Source: Brachynemurus nebulosus (lineage: Eukaryota; Arthropoda; Insecta; Neuroptera; Myrmeleontidae). From it: a stretch of 64,000 nt of DNA. Location: the NCBI GenBank assembly GCA_035578155.1, contig JAPWDM010000032.1:3952394-4016393 (forward strand), read 5' to 3'. The notes below the pieces were generated by a model that was not told the DNA's origin, did not search any database, and was given only the letters and a program-made list of their open reading frames with translations. The first letter of the stretch is position 1. Each line of letters opens with the position of its first letter. This document shows, in pieces, positions 20,256 through 30,596 of this stretch. The translations under genes were made by a program, and so were the position numbers.

Positions 20256-22670
20256 TCATGAACTCCCGGAGAAAGTCGTCTCGTGCGACCGGAGCGTGCG
20301 GAGCGTCCCGATAATAACTGCTTTTTGCATTGACGCCGCTAACATGTTGGCGTGAGATCTACAAGCCGGAATGATGTTAAGATTGCGCACAAAGGAGTTA
20401 TGCATACCCCCCAGACATCCGATTATAAGTACGACCAAGCGGATAGTATAGCCCGGGTACAGTTGTCGCAGTTCATGTATTAGATCTTGATATTTAATCC
20501 TTTTTTGCTCCTCCTTTTCGACTATGTTAGTTTCCGCCGGAGCAGAGAACTCGATAACATACATAGTCTGAGATGTTAAATCTTGGAGCACAACATCAGG
20601 CTTATTGGCGTTCAATTGCCTGGTAGTTGCAACCGGCATATTCCAAAAGATCTTGCACTTTTGGTTGGCAACAAAGGATTCTACTTCCGCAGGATCGTAG
20701 GGCAAGACTGGTGTTTTGTTAACTTCGTAATGATGACGAAGATAAAAGTAGAGCACACGCAACGCTGCATTATGGCGATGGATATAGGTGGATTTAGCAT
20801 AATAAGAACAACCTGAAGTCAGGTGCATTAAGGTTTCCGGGTATGCTTTGCATGCCCGACACGAGGTACTCGAAACCCCTTTATTACCCATCACATATTT
20901 TTGGTGTGTTAAAGTGTTCCACACTCCATCTTGAGCTGCCATGATAAAGCCCTCCGTTTCCGATTTAAGTCCATTAGCTCTCAAGAAAGCCCAAGTGAGT
21001 TCGCTCGAAAGGCCAAGGTTGTCAAGATGACGGTAGAACATACCCTGGTGAACTTTGTCGCGATGTTTATTGAGCAGATGTTGTTGCTCGGCTCTCTTGA
21101 TTGCCGACTTTTGGCGCGACTGTGATAGTGAAAGAATGTTATCATCACCGTCGCGATTACGCGGATCGAAGGCTAAGCCCAAGATATCGGCGGCACGTTG
21201 CGCTGCTGTGAATAAAAATGCGCCTACGCCAGCAAGCTCGTGATCCCTGACGAGTTGTAATAGCGGGTCTGAACTGTTAAGTACACGGCAAGCTGTACCC
21301 GAGACTATACGATCATGTAAACGTTCGACTGACAGGAGCCCCCTCCCCCCTGGTCTCGTGGGAGGTAAAGTCGTTGTGTCGATGCGCGTGGGTGCAAACT
21401 ACGGTTGATATTCATTATTTTCCGCGTGTCTCGGTCTAGTTCCTCCAATTCATTCACATTCCACTTAATTGAGCCAAAAGTATATAAAAGGATGGGTATG
21501 GCTAACATATTTGTAGCGCTGGTCTTGTTCTTCGCCGACAATTCGGAACTCCAAATTTGTCGGAGAAGGCGCTTATATCTACTACTTAAGGCGGCCTTCA
21601 TGTTCTTCACGTCCTGGATGTGACTTTCGCCAACACCAAGGTACGTATAGGTCGCTCCTTCATCAAGATGTTCTATGATGCTTCCATCCACTAATTGGGC
21701 GTGTGAATCAAAATTCGGAACTACACCATGCTTGCAGTGCACCACCGCGCATTTGTCCAGTCCGAACTCCATACCGATCGCGTGCGTGTATTTGTGTGTT
21801 AATTTTAGAGCGCAGTTGAGATCACTCTCCGACGAGGCATACAGTTTTAAGTCATCCATATAAAATAAATGTGTGACTTTATGCTCGCGATTTCCTACCG
21901 GGCCACACAAGTACCCGGGTTCCTTTCTCAGGCTGATTGACAGGGACAACAACGAGATGCAAAACAAAAGTGGGCTGAGGCTGTCTCCTTGGTATACGCC
22001 TCGTTTGTATGTCACCAACTCCGTTGACACAACGTGTTCACCGGATGTTATTGTGAACCTTGTTTTCCAGAGCGGCAACAGGTGTTCAATACATTTAATA
22101 ATGTCGGGGTGGACTCGCAGACAATGGAGCAAATAGATAATGAGCTCATGCGACGTTGTGTCAAATGCTTTCCGATAGTCCACCCAGGCCATGCTCAGGT
22201 TGCGTTTGTGCTGTCTAGCGTCCTGACAGATACATCTGTCGAGCAGCAAGTTGTCTTTGCAACCCGACATTCCTCTTTTTGAACCTCGTTGTTCATAGAT
22301 CGAACTCCACACTGGTTCAATCGCCTTCAAAATGCGTTCATATAGAATGGAAGTGAACGCTTTATACACAGTGTTCAGGCACGTTATCGGTCTGTAGTTC
22401 TGTGGTTGTGATAGGTCTCCTTTTTTCGGTATTAGGACCGTTCTTCCCTCAGCGAGCCACGATGGTATTGGCTCACAGTTAAATAACCAATTTGAAAATA
22501 TACGGGCAAGGTGGCGGTGGGTACTAGCGAGCTTCTTCCACCAAAAATTCGTTATTCCATCAATGCCCAGAGCCGAATAGTTCTTCTTGCCTTTGAAAGC
22601 AAGTTCGACTTCCTCTTTATCAACAGATGTTATATTGGTGTGAGATGGCACTTTGCCAAGCTGTTGTTTT
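20256..22670 (-). pseudogene. Dong/R4-like LINE protein (copy B), 5' truncated, one frameshift
   Basis: The protein reads from about 22,670 to 20,256. Present: RT motifs ALGIDGITNFWWKKL, NYRPITCLNTVYKAF, the VDYRKAFDTTSHE box, YQGDSLSPLLFCI, and the catalytic box LFYMDDLKLYAS. The C-terminal part has a CCHC motif (CRACKAYPETLMHLTSGC) followed by RHNAALRVLY, and a restriction-enzyme-like endonuclease box KPDVVLQDL...VIEF (P-D...E), placing it with R2/R4-type LINEs. The Myb-like N-terminus is missing, so the copy is 5' truncated at an (ATT)n tract. A frameshift lies in the C-run near 21,335-21,346, separating RT from endonuclease. Confidence 0.85.
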
Positions 22671-22705
22671 ATTATTACTATTATTATTATTATTATTATT
22701 ATTAT
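22671..22705. repeat. (ATT)n microsatellite at a retroelement/virus-gene junction
   Basis: ATT repeats, with one ACT interruption, join the truncated 5' end of the Dong-like LINE to the last codons of the virus-like small gene. Confidence 0.95.
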
Positions 22706-22707
22706 AA

Positions 22708-23203
22708 CATTTATATAAAGAAACAACATTTTCTAAGGCACAGCATCCATCAGTATGATTACCACACCGGGGACCATTGTATTTTGTCACTATAAGCGCC
22801 AATTTAGGGCAGATGAGTACTTCTTCCAAATTCATAAAGGTTGCCATTGGAATAAATTGTTTAAGATGTCGGATCTTCTCCAATCCCTTGACATAAATGA
22901 CTCCAACTGAACGCAGCGCATCCATTAAAATATACTGCAGTCGCTCATAATCAATATGGCCATCCATCCATGAAAAACCATGAAGTTATTAGTTCGAAGC
23001 CATCGTGCGGTCCTTTGGTCTTTTTCACTCAGATCACAAATCGGTATTGGTGAATTAAAAATATAGTGTTGTGAGGTGTATTGTTCCTCCCTGTAATTTT
23101 TCTTCCAAGGATCAAATTTCAATATAGCCAATTCTTTTATATAAAAACTTCCCTTTGTTGTATTTGGAAAGCCTTGAAAATCAACAATTGCCGCGTCAGC
23201 CAT
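22708..23203 (-). pseudogene. Virus-like small protein, second family member, frameshifted
   Basis: Homologous to the intact 161-aa protein at 1350-1835. Shared boxes in order: VDFQGF at the N-terminus with FYIKEL, an FHG box, IYVKGLEK, NLEEVL, and a C-terminal C-x2-H-x4-C-ALENV cluster. The start at 23,203 (MADAAIV) puts the conserved box at the same position as in the other copy. A 4-bp duplication-like slip in GGATGGATGG near 22,965 shifts the frame after the FHG box. The gene reaches its last few codons before the (ATT)n junction. It lies 68 bp downstream of the capsid-like gene's stop on the same strand, with a TATA-like TTTTATAAAA (23,269-23,278) overlapping that stop. Confidence 0.7.
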
Positions 23204-23270
23204 TTTCACTATTGATGCGTGTGTGAAGTCTAGCGTACAAATCACCTGGTTTGTAGAGAAGTATCGTATT

Positions 23271-24347
23271 TTATAAAAATTTTCGAACGATGTTTGTCAA
23301 GGGATTGTACTGAATTACACGATCATGTAGCAAAAGACAGAACGCTGATGTATTAGCCGGTACTTCTTTCGATGTTTTAAACTCGATTCTTATGTCAACA
23401 GCTCCAATTTTTAAAGTCTCGCTCTGATGAGAACAGTCAATGAAAATGATAGGAGCAATATCTTTATACTGTTTCCGATTGAACAGTGGTTCATTCTTGT
23501 TAGAGTTGTAGTAGGCTTCTTGAAATTTTGATTACATATGATATGCCAACGCGTACTTATCATTAGTAAAGTCTAAATTCAGATGCATATATGGATATTT
23601 TTCCGAAATTAAATACACTTTGATATCAAACAGTTCACAATGATCGAAAATAGCTGGATTTTTTTCTTTCTTATTACGTCGATCTGTTTGTAATACAAAT
23701 ATTACATAACGTGGTTTCTCCACTTGTGATGTTGTTTTCACCGTCCAAATGTTGTGTTTCGTTGTTGGAATCGTAAGATGAATGTGCATATCCCACATAC
23801 GAAAAGCCACGGGTATATCTTGACTATTTTCAACATACTTCATCAACTTTAGTTTCACCTCATCAGCTACTGTCACATGTGGAACCATCCATTGAATTTT
23901 TTGTATACGAAATATGACGTCATCAGTCGCTGATACAACTGCATCATAATCCGTGCGTGCGCGAACCAGAATCAGTTGATGTTTTGCGTTGATAATAACC
24001 TTCTTATAATGGTAAGCGAAGCCAAACACTCGTTTAAGCGGTAGACAGAAATTAAAGTAACCTTTGCCAGATACTTTGATATTTTTATCAGGACACCATC
24101 CAGCGTTGTAAAGTTGTTGACTCTGATTTTTATTTAACGATAGATAATTCATCAGTGTAGTTGTTGGGCCCACGTATTTACATTGGTTAATTTCCACATC
24201 ATTTAGTTCATATCGCATTTCTTCAAACAAGTACGCCATTGAATTGTTACTTAATTCCGTTGTAGTCGATACAGTTCCATCGCTCTTCAGAAGTTGTCCC
24301 TCTATGTATAGATAACTTTTGTGTGGTAATAAAATCAAATCTTGATT
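23271..24347 (-). pseudogene. Capsid-like protein of a virus-like element, broken
   Basis: The long frame on the minus strand covers most of a protein of about 360 residues. Features seen: an N-terminal PHKSYLYIEG box, YLFEEMRYELNDVEI, a GKGYFNFCLPLKRVFGF box, beta-strand-rich middle parts, PRYVIFVLQTDRRN, and a C-terminal box with IDCSHQSE and an ending NPLTNIVRKFL. An in-frame TAA at 23,532-23,534 separates the last ~87 residues. The N-terminus is cut: an in-frame stop lies just before the conserved start, and the right inverted repeat abuts it. From memory this family recurs in insect genomes as an intron-less protein with a strand-rich, capsid-like pattern; I infer, but cannot prove, a jelly-roll capsid. 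Confidence 0.55.
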
Positions 24348-24348
24348 T

Positions 24349-24487
24349 TAAAAAAAATGGCGACTTATATACGTACGTACATACGTAGTCAACGTCATAG
24401 CCTGTACGTATGTACATACATACGTGTATCACATTACCCTATATTTAGGCATACTACATTGCGTTGCCAATCGCCCCATTACCTACT
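24349..24487 (-). repeat. Right terminal inverted repeat of the virus-like element
   Basis: Reverse complement of 15,111-15,250 with a few differences, ending CAATCGCCCCATTACCTACT at 24,487 and followed by TACTTT. Confidence 0.9.
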
Positions 24488-24802
24488 TACTTTCATAATC
24501 GGATATTACCGATTATTTGAAAAATTAAATTATCCATTATTTTTAATTCGAATTATTCCATTCAAGTAAAATGCTGATTTCACTTGATTACTCGGAAATG
24601 ACAGTAGAAAAAGAAGAAATTTAAAATGACGTAACACTTTTTAAAAAGTGCTTTCAACTTTGTTGAACTATAATTTTAATAAAGGAATACGATGATACAT
24701 AAAAGTATTTCATTTTCGGCAATTTTAGGCAAGTTTTGTTTCCGAAGATAATTTTCCGAAGATAATTTGTTTCCTTTAATTTGTTGCCCATCAATATGAA
24801 TG

Positions 24803-25015
24803 TTACTTTTTCGTTCTTGATCGTGCAATAAATTTAATTCTGTTACACTCCACGATGAAAATTAATTCAGGGCTATGCTGGGCTAGCAGTAGTTTAACAT
24901 ATTCAACTAATGCCAAGGGCTTCCTATACTGGGCAGGCTCTGAAAGAGGAATCAGATGAAAAGCAGCTTTAGTGATACTAGGACACTCCACAGTAATAAC
25001 TTTTAATAACTCTTG
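24803..25015 (-). pseudogene. Unrecognised protein-like fragment
   Basis: A minus-strand frame with well-mixed, non-repetitive composition (AAFHLIPLSEP, then LVEYVKLLLAQHSPELIFIV) beginning without ATG near a stop at about 25,018 and ending at a stop at 24,803. I do not recognise the family. It sits between the right end of the virus-like element and the (TAA)n tract where the next LINE begins, so its upstream part may have been displaced. It could be a remnant of another virus-like or host gene. Confidence 0.3.
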
Positions 25016-25052
25016 CTTCTATATGTGGGATTTTAGTCTTTCCTCTATGTCG

Positions 25053-25092
<40 letters not shown>
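25053..25092. repeat. (TAA)n microsatellite, 5' junction of Dong-like LINE A
   Basis: Forty bases of ATA/TAA repeats immediately before the first base of the LINE. Confidence 0.97.
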
Positions 25093-25093
<1 letters not shown>

Positions 25094-25183
25094 CGCCCTG
25101 TGGGTGGGGGCTTCACTTTGCAGAATTTGCCCACAGTAAGTCCTGCTTGTCGTAAAAGGCGACTAAAAGGACAACCCATTAGG

Positions 25184-28100
25184 ATGGAGAAGTTAAGAAA
25201 AGAAAAGCCTCGGAAAAATGCCGCTGCCGGTGGAGCGACCGGGCGCATCAGGGTCACCACTGAATGTGACAGCTTAGATCGCGGTGACGACAGGCTGGGT
25301 TCTAGGCAGCCACCTGTCAGCTGTAACAACACCTTCAGCCAAAATGCTACTGCCCTACTTACGGAGCCCCCAACACCTTTGGCTCAGCCGACTTTAAGTG
25401 TTTCCTCGGAGCATCCTTTGGGGACCACTAAAGCTGGTAAGAAGCGTGTGCGTATGCAATGGACAGATGAACTGAATGAATTCATCGTACGCACATACTT
25501 CAAAGTTACTAGACTTGAAACGGACAAAACTGGTTACCGTACAAAATTACATCAAGAGTTCGCGCACAGCTACCCTCACCTAAGTCGCGTTACTGAACAG
25601 AGACTGGCAGACCAAAAACGTGTCATTTTTACCAATAACCTCATCCCTTCCTCCCTCATAAACACCATTAAAACACAAGTCGCACATCAATTTGCTCAAA
25701 ATGAAGAAAGTCAGGACGACGGCCCACCAGAAATGGAGAGCCCCACACAAAACGACACTCAACAACTTGTCGAGAATGAGCCTGACCACCATGAGACAGC
25801 AGTAAATGACACCCTACTGCAAAAGATCGAACTGGAATTTAACACAGCGCTTACTGAATTTGAAGGGACGGACCCCACACATAGGTACTTGTTGCCTAAA
25901 CAACACACCTCACGTAGATTGGCTGAGATCGTTGAGATATTAAACAATACAATACTGCCTAAACACTTGGAAACATGTAACAATTTTATCGAGTTACACA
26001 CAGCTATCTATTGTGGAGCCGTTGCAGCTATACGTTGTAACGGGTCCGATGTAACACCACCTGTAGCGTACAACTCGAAGGAACACAAAACTCCTGCCTG
26101 GGAAACACGATTGAATAAACGCATCAGCAACATCCGATGCAACCTCGGCAGGATCACCCAATACCAACAGGGTACGAGGTCCAAACGGCTCAACAAATAC
26201 ATACACGACATATTACGCAAACACACAGTACACACACAATACGAGGAACCCAATAAAACACTCACAGAGATCAGAGATACGCTTCACCAAAATTTAACAG
26301 CACTAGCGAACCGCTTACGAAGATATAAGACCAGTACTGAACGCAGACGACAAAACCAAGCGTTCAGCAGAAACGAGAGACGGTTTTATCAGTCTCTAAC
26401 GAACACGGTAACTGACAGTAATAGTCTACCGGAGAAGAACGCACTCCATAGTTTTTGGGCGAATATATGGTCCAACACCATTGACTATAATGACAAAGCC
26501 AGCTGGATCGATACAGAGTGCAGGAATAACGAACATCTTCCGGAGATGCCCTATACGGGCATTACTACAGAGGACGTCTCCAGAGCTTTACAGAGATCGC
26601 ATAACTGGAAGGCACCTGGCATCGATAACATACAAAACTACTGGCTCAAACACTTTACATCAACACACAAGAGAGACGGTTTTATCAGTCTCTAACGAAC
26701 ACGGTAACTGACAGTAATGGTCTACCGGAGAAGAACGCACTCCATAGTTTTTGGGCGAATATATGGTCCAACACCATTGACTATAATGACAAAGCCAGCT
26801 GGATCGATACAGAGTGCAGGAATAACGAACATCTTCCGGAGATGCCCTATACGGGCATTACTACAGAGGACGTCTCCAGAGCTTTACAGAGATCGCATAA
26901 CTGGAAGGCACCTGGCATCGATAACATACAAAACTACTGGCTCAAACACTTTACATCAACACACAAGTATCTCGCTGAACACTTTACACTATTTATAAGA
27001 ACACCAAACCTGACACCGAAGTTCCTAACGCAGGGTATCACATACATGAAATCTAAAAACAGTGATACAAAAAATCCTGCGAATTATAGGCCTATCACCT
27101 GCTTGCCTACAGTGTATAAGATTTTGACGTCCTGTCTGGCAGAAAAGATCAATGAGCATTGTCAGATTAACACCATACTGACAGAAGAACAAAAGGGATG
27201 TCGAAAGAGGTCACAAGGCTGCAAAGAGCAGCTTCTGATTGACTCCGTAGTACTGGAACAAGCGAAAGGGAGAAAACGTAACCTGTACACAGCGTTTATT
27301 GATTATAAAAAGGCATTTGATTCGGTCCCGCACTCCTGGTTGCGGAGAGTATTGGAGCTGTACAAAATACACCCAAGTATCGTGAACTTCCTTGGAACGA
27401 TCATGTCCGACTGGCGAACGACCTTACATTTGAGTATTGGTAATGAAAAAACAACAAGCGACCTTATTCAAGTAAGACGCGGCATATTCCAAGGTGACTC
27501 ATTGAGTCCATTATGGTTTTGTCTCGCAATGAATCCACTTTCTCGCCTGTTAAATGAAACCAAATACGGTTACAATGTAGGTACGCAAACGAATTCGCGC
27601 CATACCATTTCACATCTAATGTACATGGATGATATTAAGATCTATGCAGCTACTAAACATCAATTACAGCAGCTGCTGGGACTTTCGAACGAGGTTTCGC
27701 GAGACCTCTGTATGGAGTTCGGAATCGATAAATGTCGAACACAATGTCGTTCTGGAGGAAAACGAGATGCGGTCGCATTCGAACTCGAACCAGAGTCTGT
27801 TATGCAGCCCATGGACGAGGGAGAGTCGTACCGGTATCTCGGATTCAATCAGGACGAACGTATAGATCACAGCGCTGTAAAACAACACCTGATGCAGCAA
27901 TACCTAACGCGTTTACGGAGATTACTGAGCACCCACCTTGATGGAAAAAAAACCATCAAAGCAATTAACACCTACGCAGTTCCGGTGCTAACATACTCAT
28001 TTGGGGTAATCAAATGGACGCCTACGGACTTGACAAACATCGAGACCAAGACCCGCGTCCTTATGACCAAATACAGAATTCATCATCCCAAAGCAGCGAT

Positions 28101-29669
28101 AGAACGATTGACGCTGCCAAGAGCCGAAGGGGGTCGAGGTCTTATAGACATAAGGAACACGCACAATAAACAGGTTCATAACTTGCGAGAATACTTTTAC
28201 ACCAAAACACACACATCACACTTACACAATGCAATAATCCAAGCCGACAAGGCATACACACCATTAAACCTCTCACACACAGAAATGCCAGATAGTTTTT
28301 GCCGTTTGGTCACGAAGGAGGACAAAATTCAGCAATGGATTCGGAAGCCTTTACATGGGAGACATCCACATGATCTTAATCAGAGTAACGTCGACAAAGC
28401 AGCGTCGCACGCCTGGTTGAGTCAAGGAAGTCTTTTCCCGGAGACTGAAGGATTCATGCTAGCTATACAAGATCAAGTAATTCATACAAAGAATTACTCA
28501 AAATACATACTTCGTGACTCGTCAATAACATCTGACTCATGCCGGAGATGCCATTCCAAACCTGAAACGATCCAACACATCACAGCTGCCTGTACTCAGC
28601 TCGCTCAGTCCGAATACAAACACCGTCACGACCAGGTTGGCAAAATCATATACCAGAAACTAGCGGTTAAGCACCACCTTATAACCGATAAAACACCTTA
28701 CTACAAGCTCACACCAAAAGTAGTAGCGGAGAATGACTCCTGTAGACTTTACTGGGATCGGTCGATTATTACAGATAAGACCATAAATCATAATCGACCA
28801 GATATCACCTTCGTAATGAAAAACACTAAGACAACCTATCTGATCGATATTGCGGTTCCAAATACACACAACTTACAAAAAACACACGCAGTTAAATTGG
28901 ATAAATACACCTCGCAGCCGAAATAAAACAACAATGGCGAATGGAACATGTCCACATCGTTCCAATAGTGCTCAGTGCCACCGGGGTCATTCCACACACA
29001 CTACATAATAGTTTGAGCCTCCTGGGTCTCCCAAAATACACATATGTCACTATGCAAAAGGCAGTGATCATAAACACGTGTCGTATAGTACGGAAGTTCC
29101 TCAGTAATACGAATCCGACTGCGATACGTGAAAGCACAAGACCTGTTTCTACTCCATCTGAGCCATCTACAGTGAGCGAACAATACACTGACACTCATCC
29201 TACTGACACACAACACACATACATAAACACACAATACACTAACACTGAAAGACAAACACTTAACACACATACAGATCCAGATTCGTCTGATGGAGAGGGA
29301 GGATCGACCAACTGCCGCACCATCACTGTTACCGCTCTGGTGCACAATCCTCCCCAACTCAATAACACACAAAGTCCGTCAACCTCTGTACCGTCTAAAC
29401 GCGCAATTCCAGGAACACCCGATCTTAATGAGCATTTTGATGAACCAGAACACATTTACACCAAGAAACGTAAAATAGAACGACACATCCACACACATAC
29501 ACGAACACACACACAAACACAAACAGTCCTTTCCCTTCCCTCTGTCCCTAATCCTACCTATTCTCTGAGGACACGAAAACGAACTAGGCTTTCACAGCCG
29601 TCTGTTATTGAGCCAACATCTACGCTCCCACAAAAGTCTCGTCGTACGAACCAGTGTACACCAAAATAG
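25184..29669 (+). pseudogene. Dong/R4-like LINE protein (copy A)
   Basis: Start: first ATG (25,184) in the long frame. About 85 residues in comes a Myb-like domain (MQWTDELNEFIVRTY, then a QRLADQKRVIFTNN box) for target DNA binding. The RT domain has PGIDNIQNYWLKHF, NYRPITCLPTVYKIL, FIDYKKAFDSVPH, FQGDSLSPLWFCLAM and the catalytic box LMYMDDIKIYA. Near the C-terminus are CRRCHSKPETIQHITAAC (CCHC), RHDQVGKIIYQKL and the endonuclease box RPDITFVM...YLIDIAVP (P-D...D). A 296-bp duplication at 26,375-26,966 shifts the frame before RT. A further one-base-type frameshift near 28,908 puts the last conserved box (VLSATGVIPHTL, YVTMQKAVIINTC) in another frame, which ends at 29,669 after a long Thr/Arg-rich tail. 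Confidence 0.9.
26375..26966 (+). repeat. 296-bp tandem duplication inside LINE copy A
   Basis: 26,375-26,670 and 26,671-26,966 are adjacent copies, each starting GAGAGACGGTTTTATCAG and ending CAACACACAA, with one noticed difference (AATAGTC versus AATGGTC). 296 is not a multiple of three, so the duplication breaks the reading frame. Confidence 0.95.
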
Positions 29670-29874
29670 ACGCATAACACCTCGTTTCAAGCAACAACAA
29701 CAACATAAGGAGTGATGTGACAAACCCGTCCGTGAATGTACTACGGTACTTTTACGGATTGGTTTGGCACATTACCCTTCCACAGAGCCTAATACCTTGC
29801 ATAATGCCGGTATAGGTGAATGTTACCTAGTACTGTCCTACTGAGTAGTGAGCGCCAGGTTGGCGTAAAAGTCT

Positions 29875-29896
29875 ATAATAATAATAATAATAATAA
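29875..29896. repeat. (TAA)n junction between two LINEs
   Basis: About 22 bases of TAA/ATA repeats separate the 3' end of the Dong-like LINE from the 5' end of the I-like element. Confidence 0.95.
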
Positions 29897-30596
29897 TGGT
29901 GGTCAGGATACCTATAGCAGCTGCCCTTGGCACCCGTGAGGTATATTTATCCCCCATTAGTCTCAAGGTGGCTAAGGGTCCCAGGGGTAGTTTATGCGCA
30001 ATACAGTAATCTTCGGATTCCATTAGCCTCTGACTATCCAAGATCGGCACCGTTCCTTCTCGAGGTACCACTGTTTTCACGAAAGGTGCCGGATCTAGAG
30101 GAGAAATCCTCGATCGTTCATTTATTAACCTTTCTTATTATTTCGTTTCGTTTTTATTGTTTTTTGTTTTCGTTATTTTTATTTCTTTTTGTTTCAGGTT
30201 TTCTTTTATCTTTTGTTTCCTTTTTGTTTTTGGTTTTGTTTTGTTTTCGTTCTTCTTTGTTGTCCCAACGTCAAGTCATCTTCGGGACCCACACTAGCTC
30301 GTGTGTGGCTTAGCGGCGTTGTTTGGAAAAGGGGATCCTGGTGACTGAGGGAAGCCGTACTTGCGAGTACGGTGGAACAACACTTCACTTCGGCCCTGGC
30401 TTCAAGCATAGATCGTGACTGCGGTTATGCACCGGCCGCAGTAACTTCGAGCGCCCCGGGGTCGTATGTGTCACTGGGGCAATGGGCTTGTCCCTAGGGC
30501 CCCTCATCCCCGTATCCCTGGCGTGGGAATCCCACGTCCCTTATGAGGCTCCGTGGAGGGTGGGGAGCGGGGTGGGGGTTTTATGTATAACATTTT

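Larger units (their letters stand above)
18402..22705 (-). mobile_element. Nested retroelement block inserted in the virus-like element
   Basis: Two retroelements in the same (minus) orientation separated by a 50-bp (ATT)n run: a Dong/R4-like LINE at 20,001-22,670 and a hairpin-rich element at 18,402-19,950. The right edge is an (ATT)n tract at 22,671-22,705, abutting the end of the virus-like small gene. The left edge is an A/T tail. Confidence 0.75.
15111..24487. mobile_element. TIR-bounded virus-like element carrying capsid-like and replication-type genes
   Basis: A 9,377-bp unit whose ends are inverted copies of each other over about 140 bp, flanked by TACTTC (15,105-15,110) and TACTTT (24,488-24,493), a 6-bp target duplication with one mismatch. 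From the left it holds noncoding DNA with a tRNA-like sequence and degenerate 120-bp repeats, an OB-fold-like gene (+), a ~4.3-kb nested retroelement block, a small conserved gene (-) and a capsid-like gene (-) abutting the right end. All genes are broken. Without the nested block the unit is about 5.1 kb. Terminal repeats plus a 6-bp duplication recall Polinton/Maverick-type elements, but no polymerase, integrase, ATPase or protease is visible, so it may be a deletion derivative or a different class. The class is inference. Confidence 0.7.
25093..29874 (+). mobile_element. Dong/R4-like LINE (copy A), nearly full length
   Basis: A 4.8-kb element lying between two (TAA)n tracts. Its 5' end has the TGTCGTAAAAGGCGACTAAA motif often seen at the start of R2/R4-type LINEs. 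It encodes one long protein with Myb-like DNA-binding, RT, CCHC and restriction-enzyme-like endonuclease domains, broken by a 296-bp tandem duplication and one frameshift. Dong of the silkworm is known to insert in TAA repeats, and the flanks here fit that preference. Confidence 0.9.

Noticed and set aside
23271..24347. Intact capsid gene
   Set aside because: An in-frame TAA at 23,532 and a lost N-terminus make it a pseudogene; the apparent start at 24,338 is not an ATG.
15111..24487. A complete Polinton/Maverick
   Set aside because: No polymerase B, retroviral-type integrase, packaging ATPase or protease could be seen; only the ends and a few genes fit, so I call it virus-like only.
25045..25332. 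Minus-strand ORF starting near the TAA tract
   Set aside because: It is antisense to the LINE 5' region and begins with a leucine run from the TAA repeat.
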